From contig CBDCIS010000010.1 of the NCBI GenBank assembly GCA_965217565.1, positions 124,001-188,000 on the forward strand: 64,000 nt of DNA. The letters run 5' to 3'. The position numbers and the translations under genes are program-made. Under the pieces are notes generated by a model. That model saw nothing but the letters and a program-made list of their open reading frames with translations. It did no database searches and was not told the DNA's origin. This document shows, piece by piece, positions 17,993 to 25,489 of the stretch (the first letter of the stretch is position 1; every line of letters begins with the position of its first letter). The stretch is from CBDCIS01 sp965217565 (GTDB lineage Bacteria > Chloroflexota > Dehalococcoidia > Lucifugimonadales > CATOSD01).

Positions 17993-19837
17993 CTACTCCA
18001 CCGTCACCGACTTGGCGAGGTTCCTCGGCTGATCCACGTCGCAGCCGCGGCGCACGGCTATGTGGTACGACAGAAGCTGCATGGGAACCGCCATCAGTAT
18101 CGGGTTCATCATCGCTGAGGCCTTTGGAATGTAAATGACCTCGTCCGCCTCCGTCAAAATCTGGTCGTCGCCCTTCGTGGCCACAGCGATGACGGTGCCG
18201 CCCCGCGTCCTGATCTCGTTGATGTTGCTCAGCATCTTCTGGTAAAGATCGTCTCTCGGCGCGAGGGCCACCACCGGGATATTCTCGTCCACAAGCGAAA
18301 TGGGGCCGTGCTTCATCTCCCCCGCGGGATAACCCTCGGCATGAATGTAGCTTACCTCCTTGAGCTTGAGAGCGCCCTCCATCGCCAGCGGATAGTTGAC
18401 GCCCCGGCCAAGGTAGAGGAAGTTGGAGCGCTTGAAGAACTTGTTGGCCAGGCGCGTGTACTGGCTCTCGTCGCCCACGAGAGTTCCCATAATTTCGGGC
18501 AAACCGGCCAACTCCCGGACAAGCGCGCGCAGGCGTTGTTTGTCCACAGCGTCACGCTTAACCCCCACGTGCAGCGCGAGCAGATATAGCGCCGTGAGAG
18601 AGCAGACAAAGGTCTTGGTCGATGCGACGCCGATCTCAGGCCCTGCCCTGAGCAGCAGTGTGCCGTCGGCAACCCTCGTGGACTGCGTCCCAGGGTAGTT
18701 GCACAACGTGATCTGGCGCGCGCCCTTCCTGGTCGCCTCTTCCATGGCGGCCAGCGTGTCCGCCGTCTCCCCGGACTGTGACACCGATACGACGAGCGTT
18801 CGCCGGTCAATCGCTGGGTCTCGGTACCTGAACTCCGAGGAGTTGTCCACCTCGGCTGGGACGCGCGCCAGCGACTCCATCCACATGCGGCCCACCATGG
18901 CGGCGTGGAGGCTCGTGCCCATGCCAACGAAGACCACCCTGTCGATGTCCGCGACCTCTTCGTCGGTGAAGGGGAATTCCTCAAGCGTCGTCTTCAGGGT
19001 GTCGAAGCTTACGCGGCCTCTAAGGGCGTCTATGATGGCTTCGGGCTGCTCGTGAATCTCCTTGAGCATGTAGTGCCTGTACTCACCCTTCGCGGCCGAA
19101 CGACCGCCATACGGCACGTGCGAGGTAGTCTTTTCCACCCTCTCTCCGTCCAGCGTCGCGTACTTCGCCTCACCCTGAGTGATGGCGACAGTCTCTCTAT
19201 CGTCCAGATACACAACTTCCCTGGTGTGTGGCAGCAGCGCGGGAAGGTCGCTCGCCATCATCATCTCGTTCTCGCAGTAGCCAACCACTATTCCGCCCGC
19301 GTTGCCCAGCCTTGCGCCGATGACCTTCTCCGGCTCGCGCCTGGACATCACCACGATCGCGTTGGCCCCGCGAATGCGCTCCGCCGCCCTTCTGACCGCA
19401 TCCTCGATCGAACAGTCTTCCACCATGTAGGATTCGATGAGGTGCGGGATACACTCGGTGTCGGTCTGAGAGGTGAAGACATGCCCCTGTTGGAGCATTT
19501 CTCGCCTTAGCTCCAGGTAGTTCTCGACGATGCCATTGTGAGCCACGACGACGTCGGCGCGGCAGTCCACGTGGGGATGCGCGTTGGAGTCCGTGGGCGT
19601 CCCGTGCGTGGCCCACCTGGTGTGGCCGATGCCAGTTACGCCTTGAGGCAGATTGTCGCCGAGGTGCGACCTGAGATTGGCTAATTTGCCGGCCAGCTTG
19701 CTGACGTCGGCCTCTCCCGTTGGGCCGAGCAGCGCGATGCCCGCGCTGTCGTAGCCGCGGTACTCCAGGCTGGCCAGCCCTTCCAACAGTATCGGGGCGG
19801 CCTGCCTGTGCCCTGTATAGCCAATGATTCCACACAT
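17993..19837 (-). CDS. glmS: Glutamine-fructose-6-phosphate aminotransferase (isomerizing)
   Basis: GlmS makes glucosamine-6-phosphate from fructose-6-phosphate and glutamine, the first step of amino-sugar and peptidoglycan precursor synthesis. The start MCGIIGYTG places the N-terminal nucleophile Cys at position 2, so ATG 19837 is certain despite an open frame further upstream. The glutaminase domain shows GHTRWATHGTPTDSNAHPH, the two SIS domains contain SQSGETADT and the later AEGYPAGEMKHGPISL, and the protein ends with PRNLAKSVTVE as in the family. It follows plsC by 43 bases, last in the cmk-plsC-glmS run. Confidence 0.97.
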   Translation of the reverse strand: MCGIIGYTGHRQAAPILLEGLASLEYRGYDSAGIALLGPTGEADVSKLAGKLANLRSHLGDNLPQGVTGIGHTRWATHGTPTDSNAHPHVDCRADVVVAHNGIVENYLELRREMLQQGHVFTSQTDTECIPHLIESYMVEDCSIEDAVRRAAERIRGANAIVVMSRREPEKVIGARLGNAGGIVVGYCENEMMMASDLPALLPHTREVVYLDDRETVAITQGEAKYATLDGERVEKTTSHVPYGGRSAAKGEYRHYMLKEIHEQPEAIIDALRGRVSFDTLKTTLEEFPFTDEEVADIDRVVFVGMGTSLHAAMVGRMWMESLARVPAEVDNSSEFRYRDPAIDRRTLVVSVSQSGETADTLAAMEEATRKGARQITLCNYPGTQSTRVADGTLLLRAGPEIGVASTKTFVCSLTALYLLALHVGVKRDAVDKQRLRALVRELAGLPEIMGTLVGDESQYTRLANKFFKRSNFLYLGRGVNYPLAMEGALKLKEVSYIHAEGYPAGEMKHGPISLVDENIPVVALAPRDDLYQKMLSNINEIRTRGGTVIAVATKGDDQILTEADEVIYIPKASAMMNPILMAVPMQLLSYHIAVRRGCDVDQPRNLAKSVTVE

Positions 19838-19880
19838 GCTCGACCTCGGTTGGCGATAGTCGCTGCTATGGCGCACGCGC

Positions 19881-20561
19881 TCAGCGGGGTTCGTGAAGCG
19901 CGACGGACTCCGCCTTGCTCCGCGCGCCTGTGCCGTACACGCCGCGGTAGCTCTCCGGCAGAAGCTCCGCCACCCGGCCCATTATCATGTCGCTGAGCGA
20001 TGACAAGACTTCGCGGTTCGGCCTGCCCTCTATGGCTGGCAGCGAGAACGCCTGCCCGATGTTGACCCTTATCCGCCTGTTGGGATAGAAGAGCCGGTGC
20101 CAGTTTTGCAGGCCTTCGGTTCCAGTTATGCCGAGCGGCAGTATTGGAGCCTGAGACTTGAGGGCGAGCCGCTCGACGCCGGGCACGGCCCTCTTCATCG
20201 CACCGGGGCTGCGAGTGCCCTCCGGAAATATCACCACAACCTCGTCGTGGCTGAGGCGGTCCAGCACCCACCTGTAGGCGCGCGGGTCGGCGGCATCCCG
20301 GCGCAGCGGAAACGCGCCCCATGCGCGAAGAAACCAGTTGGCTAGAGGGGCGCTCGTGAACAGCGTGTGCTTGGCCAGAAACCAGGTGCGGCGTGGCAGT
20401 ATGCTCGCCAGAAAGGACGGCTCGACGTAGCTCAGGTGATTGGAGACCACGATCAGCGGGCCAACGGGCGGCACGTTTTCGATTCCATTCACCTTACAAT
20501 CGGCGAACAGCCTCAGCGTGCCCCGCTGCAGGAGGGTGCACAACGGATAGACAAAGCTCAT
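19881..20561 (-). CDS. plsC: 1-acyl-sn-glycerol-3-phosphate acyltransferase (PlsC family)
   Basis: The acyltransferase motifs are SNHLSYVEP (residues 40-48) and IFPEGTRSPGAMKR. PlsC acylates lysophosphatidic acid in membrane phospholipid synthesis. The first motif is usually HX4D; here it reads H42-L-S-Y-V-E47, with Glu instead of Asp. Its start overlaps the cmk stop by 4 bases (ATGA), so the two genes are translationally coupled, a common pairing in bacteria. Confidence 0.9.
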   Translation of the reverse strand: MSFVYPLCTLLQRGTLRLFADCKVNGIENVPPVGPLIVVSNHLSYVEPSFLASILPRRTWFLAKHTLFTSAPLANWFLRAWGAFPLRRDAADPRAYRWVLDRLSHDEVVVIFPEGTRSPGAMKRAVPGVERLALKSQAPILPLGITGTEGLQNWHRLFYPNRRIRVNIGQAFSLPAIEGRPNREVLSSLSDMIMGRVAELLPESYRGVYGTGARSKAESVALHEPR

Positions 20562-21223
20562 TGGCCGATCCCAACCATCGCAATCGCGAGCGCGACAATC
20601 TCTTCCACGCTCAGGTCATCGGTCTCTATGACTGTGGCGTCGTCCGCGGGGCGAAGTGGCGAGTCCGCTCGTCCGCTGTCCAGCCTGTCGCGCCGTTCCA
20701 GATCTCGCGCAACCTGTCCGTAATCCACGTGAAGGCCCTTCTTATGCAGCTCGCGGTGTCGTCGCCGCGCCCGAACCTCTACCGACGCCGCCAGGAAGAT
20801 CTTGACGCCCGAGTCTGGCAGCACAACACTGCCAATGTCACGGCCCACCATCACGATAGGCCCTCGCGCTGCAATGGCGCGCTGCTGCTCCACCAACGCC
20901 GTCCTCACTCCTGAGACCGCCGACACCCGCGACACTCCCATCTCGACCGGCGTCTCTCTCAGGAAGTCGGTAACGTCCTCTCCGTTCACGAAGAGCCTGC
21001 CGCCAGCGTCGCCCTCGCCGGGCCGCATGTCCAGCGACTCCGCCAGCGCGGAGAGGGCGTCATCGTCCTTTATTTCTATCCCGCGACCCAGGGCAGCCCA
21101 GGTTACGGCGCGATACATGATGCCCGTGTCCAGAAAGCCATGCCCCAGCCGGCGCGCCAACAGCCTGCCAACCACAGTCTTGCCGGAAGCTACGGGGCCA
21201 TCAATTGCGATCGACTCTACCAT
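20558..21223 (-). CDS. cmk: Cytidylate kinase
   Basis: Cmk phosphorylates CMP and dCMP. The 221-residue product has the P-loop GPVASGKT (9-16), the TGIMYRAVTW segment that binds the nucleotide, MVGRDIGSVVLPD, and a lid region with RRRHRELHKKG. ATG 21223 lies immediately before the conserved IAIDGPVASGK block; the frame is open a further 42 bases without support. The overlap with plsC downstream indicates one transcription unit. Confidence 0.95.
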   Translation of the reverse strand: MVESIAIDGPVASGKTVVGRLLARRLGHGFLDTGIMYRAVTWAALGRGIEIKDDDALSALAESLDMRPGEGDAGGRLFVNGEDVTDFLRETPVEMGVSRVSAVSGVRTALVEQQRAIAARGPIVMVGRDIGSVVLPDSGVKIFLAASVEVRARRRHRELHKKGLHVDYGQVARDLERRDRLDSGRADSPLRPADDATVIETDDLSVEEIVALAIAMVGIGQ

Positions 21224-21402
21224 AACCACTCCTGCCGCGCACACCGCAAACGCGCGCCGCGTCACGGGGAATTATAGCCCCGCAGGTTCAGGTAGGGCAA
21301 GGACGATGCCAATGCTAGTCCGCCCAGGCAAACTGCCCCTGGATTCCATGTTCTCTCTTTTGCGATCCAATGGCGTCGATGGTAGGATGACGCGCAAGGG
21401 AG

Positions 21403-22287
21403 ATGCCAAGTCAAGTGAAGGCTAAACGCACCCAAACTCATGTAGCAAAAAGACGTGGCACCCGTCCGTTCGTGAAGTGGGCGGGAGGGAAAGGCCAGCT
21501 ATTGGCACAGCTGGAACCCTACGTTCCGCCATTCTTCAACCGTTACTACGAACCGTTCCTGGGTGGCGGCGCAATGTTCTTTCACCTTCAACCGGAAGAT
21601 GCGCTCATATCAGACTCCAACTCAGACCTGATGAACGCCTACGAGGTGGTTCGTAGCAACGTTGAGGAATTGATAGCAGCCCTGGCTCAGCACAGAAACG
21701 ACGAGGCGTACTTCTACAGTGTTCGTAGCCAGGACCCCGCACAGTTGTCCCACGTTGAGCAGGCTGCCAGGTTCATATATCTGAACAAGACTTGCTACAA
21801 TGGACTTTACCGCGTTAATCGCCAGGGGCAGTTCAACGTGCCGTTTGGCAAATACGCCAGTCCTCTGATATGCGATGAAAGGGTATTGAGAGGAGCAAGC
21901 GAAGTCTTGGGGTCAACTGAGTTACTCACCGCTGACTTCGAAGAGGCTTTGCGTGAAGCAGACCATCACGACTTTGTGTATCTCGACCCACCCTATGATC
22001 CACTGAGTCACACTTCACGTTTCACCAGCTACACCCAGGACGGTTTTGACGAGCGCGACCAAGAGCGGCTGGCGAACGTCATTAGAGAGCTCTATGAACG
22101 AGGCGTGTTTGTCCTTCTAAACAATTCCGACACACCGTTCATCCGTGAGTTGTATGCTGACTTCAACATTGCGATAGCATCCGCAAAGCGGGCTATCAAT
22201 TCCAATGGCGACGGGCGCGGCGCGATCAACGAACTTGTGATTACCACCTACAGCAGCGAGACTCTCAATGCCAGCTTCCGCAACTGA
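21403..22287 (+). CDS. Dam-family DNA adenine methyltransferase (D12 class)
   Basis: The motif order is that of D12-class N6-adenine methylases: FVKWAGGKGQLL (motif X), YYEPFLGGGAMFFHL (motif I, AdoMet binding) and VYLDPPYDPL (motif IV, DPPY, catalytic), then TSYTQDGF. At 294 residues it resembles Dam and M.DpnII/MboI-type enzymes, which usually recognise GATC; the target here is not proven. Its end overlaps the start of a nuclease-like gene by 20 bases, the layout of a type II restriction-modification pair. The partner is truncated, so the methylase may now be an orphan. Confidence 0.9.
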   Translation: MPSQVKAKRTQTHVAKRRGTRPFVKWAGGKGQLLAQLEPYVPPFFNRYYEPFLGGGAMFFHLQPEDALISDSNSDLMNAYEVVRSNVEELIAALAQHRNDEAYFYSVRSQDPAQLSHVEQAARFIYLNKTCYNGLYRVNRQGQFNVPFGKYASPLICDERVLRGASEVLGSTELLTADFEEALREADHHDFVYLDPPYDPLSHTSRFTSYTQDGFDERDQERLANVIRELYERGVFVLLNNSDTPFIRELYADFNIAIASAKRAINSNGDGRGAINELVITTYSSETLNASFRN

Positions 22288-23026
22288 GCTTGGTTGGCGC
22301 GCTATTTTTCAGGAACTCTCTATTCCCTCCAGGCTGAAGTCTGAGGGAGTAGCGTTCGTTACTGCCAATGAGATTCGGTGCATCTCCGGGCGTGAGCCCA
22401 GACTGATGACAAAGTTTGACACTCGGGATGAACGCCCTCGCACTCTGATCAACCACCGAGTCACTGTGCTGGCTGTTGAAAATGGCAGATACGCCTTGGT
22501 GCACGGAGACGGCTACTACGATGTAAAGCGAAGTGCCTCTCCGCAGTTTCACACCAGTGAAAGGTTACGTCCCATCCAATCTCTACCGTGGCAAGGAGGG
22601 CTTGCCTCTGAAAGCCAGGCCCTTGATTCAGCTTTCATAGCCTCTATCCTCCGACAATTCACAGGGGAAGATGGCCTGCATTTAACGGTACGAGGGCGGC
22701 TACGCTCGGCTCCGTTCGAATTTGACTTTCAAGGATTCACCGACACACATAGGCTGAAAGTCGATGGTGTTCAGATTGAGGTGGATGGCGGATATGAGGG
22801 TAGCCGCATGTACCTCATCGAGGCGAAGATGGGGGTCAGGGAGAACTTCATTGTTCGACAACTATACTACCCGTTTCGCATGTGGGCTGACGGCGATCGG
22901 ATCAATAAAGAAGTCGTTCCTATTTTGATGACATACTCAAACCGAGTTTTCTCTCTCAGAGGGTGTGTGAGAAGTCTTGGATATGTATTAGAATGGAGGC
23001 ATGAAACGCAAAGCATACCCCAGTGA
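22268..23026 (+). pseudogene. Type II restriction endonuclease-like gene truncated by an IS5-family element
   Basis: The gene overlaps the end of the adenine methylase and shows a PD-(D/E)XK-like site: D173 in QIEVDGGYE and E185-A-K187 in LIEAKMG, followed by a helix with QLYYPFRMW. The frame is native up to about residue 230 (NRVFSL), then runs into the left end of the IS at 22959 and finishes with about 20 IS-encoded residues. Removing the IS would give a stop only a few codons later, and the bases flanking the IS do not match. I infer that the C-terminal part was lost by deletion next to the IS. The active-site residues remain, so residual activity cannot be excluded. Confidence 0.65.
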
Positions 23027-23807
23027 CCTGACTGATGAACAGTGGAAGATGCTCGCTCCGCTACTCCCGGCAGCCAAAACTGGGGGAAGGCCACGTACTG
23101 TAGACCTGCGGGAAGTCGTCAACGGCATTCTATACGTTCTGCGCAACGGTTGCACGTGGCGAGCCATGCCGCATGACCTCCCGCCTTGGGGTACTGTATG
23201 GTGGTATTTTCGGGAGTGGAGAGAGGATGGTACATGGGAACGAGCCAATGACGCTCTCCGAGTCAAGGTCCGGCAGGCCGAGGGGAGGAACCCGACACCT
23301 AGCGCTGCTATCATAGACAGCCAGTCGGTCAAGACTACGGAAAAAGGGGGCCTCGTGGCTATGACGCTGGCAAGAAGGTCAACGGTCGAAAGCGACATAT
23401 CATTGTAGATACCATGGGGTTGCTGCTGGCGGTGGTGGTGCATCCTGCCAATATCCAGGATAGGGATGGGGCGAAGCTGGTCATCGATAAATTGATAGGG
23501 AGGTTTCCCCGCATGAGGTTGGTCTGGGCCGATGCTGGCTATGCTGGAAAGCTGGTCGAGTGGGTCTGGGCCCTGACAGGCTGGGCACTCGAGATTGTCA
23601 AGCGCCCCAGGGACAGCCACCGTTTTCAAGTGCTGCCGCGAAGATGGGTGGTCGAACGAACATTCGCGTGACTCAGCAGGTGCCGTCGGATGAGCAAGGA
23701 CTACGAAGCTCTGTCCGATACAACCGAGGCGTGGACCCATATAGCTATGATTCATCTCATGCTCCGACGCTTAGCACCAACCTAATTTGAACTTCTCACA
23801 CACCCTC
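22959..23807 (+). mobile_element. IS5-family insertion sequence (first copy)
   Basis: An 849-base element with perfect 17-bp terminal inverted repeats: GAGGGTGTGTGAGAAGT at 22959-22975 and its complement at 23791-23807. It carries a split transposase. The flanking trinucleotides are TCA on the left and TAA on the right; both fit the TNA target preference of this group but are not a duplication. This suggests rearrangement after insertion. Confidence 0.9.
23001..23785 (+). pseudogene. IS5-family transposase, frameshifted and with a nonsense codon
   Basis: The first frame (23001-23408) begins with the DUF4096-type N-terminus (YPSDLTDEQWKMLAPLLP) and reaches the first catalytic Asp in AAIIDSQSVKT. 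The DDE domain continues in the -1 frame: the switch is at an A5G5 run (23341-23350), after which RGYDAGKKVNGRKRHI and VVVHPANIQDRDGAK follow. That is compatible with programmed -1 frameshifting. However, in the continuation an in-frame TGA at 23669-23671 replaces the Trp normally found in VERTFAW, and homology resumes after it (SKDYEALSDTTEAW) up to TAA 23785. The enzyme is probably inactive. Confidence 0.85.
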
Positions 23808-23886
23808 TAAGGGCGGAAGGTTGAGATGGGGTTAGGGCCTACGTGGCGCTTGGTAACAACACTGGATTCCTCCTCATCCACGCTGT

Positions 23887-24174
23887 ATGATGAATGTCCA
23901 CTTCTACATCGATCCTGAGTTGGGTTACCCCCACATTCACACTCATGGGGTGGATGAGCATGAAGTTGAAGATGTTATCATGGATCCTAGTGAAGACAGG
24001 CGCGGAAGCGGGGGCTCGCGTATTGCTATCGGCCAGACTCGAGGCGGTCGCTACATCAAGGTGGTCTATTTGCCTGACCCGAATGTAGATGGCGCGTTTG
24101 TCATCACCGCATACGAACTGAGAGGCAAGCAGCTATCGGCGTATCGCAGACGCAGCAGGAGGAGAGGCGGATGA
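23887..24174 (+). CDS. Putative toxin-like small protein (RelE/BrnT/DUF4258-like)
   Basis: A 95-residue basic protein with a beta-rich core: VEDVIMDPSEDRRGSGG, then GQTRGGRYIKVVYLPD and FVITAYELRGKQ, ending in a string of arginines. The order 'Arg-rich loop, GRYIKVVY, VITAYE' resembles RelE-superfamily toxins of the BrnT/DUF4258 kind. Its stop overlaps the start of a small acidic protein by 4 bases, as in toxin-antitoxin operons. Family assignment is tentative; no search was possible. Confidence 0.5.
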   Translation: MMNVHFYIDPELGYPHIHTHGVDEHEVEDVIMDPSEDRRGSGGSRIAIGQTRGGRYIKVVYLPDPNVDGAFVITAYELRGKQLSAYRRRSRRRGG

Positions 24175-24377
24175 ATCGCAAATCGAGTTTCCCGCCCGGT
24201 TGGGACGAGGAGCGTGTCCGTTGCGTTTTGGAACATTACGAATCGCAGTCAGAGGATGAGGCCATAGCGGAAGACGAGGCCGCTTTCGAGGATCCGACGC
24301 ACACCGTGATGACTATTCCCAACGAATTGGTTCCGTCGGTCAGAGCGCTCCTCTCGAAAGCCGGCAATCCTCAATAG
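24171..24377 (+). CDS. Putative small antitoxin-like protein
   Basis: The 68-residue, strongly acidic protein (SEDEAIAEDEAAFED) overlaps the preceding basic protein by 4 bases (ATGA). Charge complementarity and coupling fit an antitoxin, and the tail TVMTIPNELVPSVRALLSK looks like a short strand-helix. No known DNA-binding motif is evident, so the role is inference from context. Confidence 0.45.
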   Translation: MNRKSSFPPGWDEERVRCVLEHYESQSEDEAIAEDEAAFEDPTHTVMTIPNELVPSVRALLSKAGNPQ

Positions 24378-24424
24378 CCACACTTGTCATAGGATTCGGC
24401 GGAAGAGGGTCGGGAGAAGGGCGA

Positions 24425-24857
24425 CAGAGCAGCATACGCAGCGCGGTAGGGCTTGGGATGCTGCTGTACGAGGGCGCATCGGGGACACCATTCGCGTGTC
24501 GCTCAGCGACGACTCCCGCGAAGAGGTTTACACAGGGTTCGAGATACTCAAGTCGCTGGAGCTTCGCAAGGAGGGCGCGGTGATGGTGGCGTGCCCGAGC
24601 TGCGGGCGCGCCGACGTGGACATACGGAAGCTCGCAAACGACGTGGATGACCTGCTGAAGCGAACCAAAACGCCAATAAAGGTCGCGATGATGGGCTGCC
24701 AGGTCAACGGGCCGGGCGAAGCGAAGGACGCCGACGTGGGCATCGCCGCCGGAGCGGACCGCGCCATCATCTTCCGCAAGGGCCGCGGGTCGTGGAGGAG
24801 GCCGACATGCTGACGGCGCTGATGGAAGAGGTCCGGCAGGTGGAGGCTGGGGGCTGA
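24425..24857 (+). pseudogene. ispG: C-terminal remnant of ispG (gcpE)
   Basis: The sequence encodes the iron-sulfur C-terminal domain of 4-hydroxy-3-methylbut-2-enyl diphosphate synthase in pieces: SIRSAVGLGMLL, then VSLSDDSREEVYTGFEIL, VACPSCGRADVDI (two of the Fe-S cysteines), MGCQVNGPGEAKDADVGIA (third Cys) and EEADMLTALMEEV. Two frameshifts break it, one near 24475 (two extra bases) and one near 24785. The N-terminal TIM barrel is missing. In many bacteria ispG lies directly upstream of proS, and proS follows 630 bases on, so this is the stump of that gene after an insertion or deletion. Confidence 0.85.
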
Positions 24858-24935
24858 TGACGGCGTTACGAATGACAACGACGCATCTGATGTAATCTTA
24901 GCGATTGTAATTTGAACAGCGCGGGTATGTGAGCG

Positions 24936-25154
24936 ATGAATGAACTTTTGGCAAGGGCATTCTCAGAGGCTGCCAAGTTGCCAGAAGAGGATCAGAGGGC
25001 GTTTGCTGCCAGGATTCTCGATGAGTTGGTTTCCGAACAGCGGTGGAATAAGGCCTTCGCCAACTCGCAGGAACAGCTTGCAGCACTGGCTGAGGAAGCC
25101 AGGGCAGAATATCGCGCGGGTCTGACGGTGGAACTGGATCTGAACGACCTGTGA
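24936..25154 (+). CDS. Addiction-module antitoxin (RelE-partner type)
   Basis: The 72-residue protein has the repeated pattern of chromosomal addiction-module components: LPEEDQRAFAARILDEL, a central W-N-K-A-F, then LAEEARAEYRAGLTVELD. Its final codons overlap the GTG start of the toxin gene (GTGA), indicating translational coupling. The N-terminal helix probably forms the dimer or DNA-binding part; the C-terminus should bind the toxin. Confidence 0.8.
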   Translation: MNELLARAFSEAAKLPEEDQRAFAARILDELVSEQRWNKAFANSQEQLAALAEEARAEYRAGLTVELDLNDL

Positions 25155-25408
25155 GATCGCGCTTCCGAAGGTTATTGCAGCGGTTGCCCAGGCATGTGCG
25201 TAGGCAAGCTAACGAGGCTTACACGCACTTTAGCTGTGCCCCCTTTCATTCCAGCTTGCATTTCAAGCGAGTCAGCCGAGTAAACCCTATCTATTCCGTC
25301 CGAATTGGAGAGAACTACCGCGCTCTTGGTTCGCGTGAGGGCGATATTATTGTCTGGTTTTGGATTGGCTCACATGCGGAGTATGACCGTGTAGTAGGCC
25401 GGTTGTAA
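25151..25408 (+). CDS. RelE/ParE-type toxin
   Basis: An 85-residue basic protein starting at GTG 25151. It shows the pattern of RelE-fold toxins linked to this antitoxin class: RQANEAYTHF, HSSLHFKRV, YSVRIGENYRALG and the C-terminal IVWFWIGSHAEYD. The expected activity is ribosome-dependent mRNA cleavage or gyrase inhibition; which one cannot be told from sequence. The pair sits at the right edge of the accessory island, next to proS. Confidence 0.82.
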   Translation: MRSRFRRLLQRLPRHVRRQANEAYTHFSCAPFHSSLHFKRVSRVNPIYSVRIGENYRALGSREGDIIVWFWIGSHAEYDRVVGRL

Positions 25409-25489
25409 GTAGAGACGCTCTACTAGCAGCGCCCGACAAGTCAACAGTAGGCATTCAAAGTCAATCACCCCACAGAGGTCTGTACCCTA

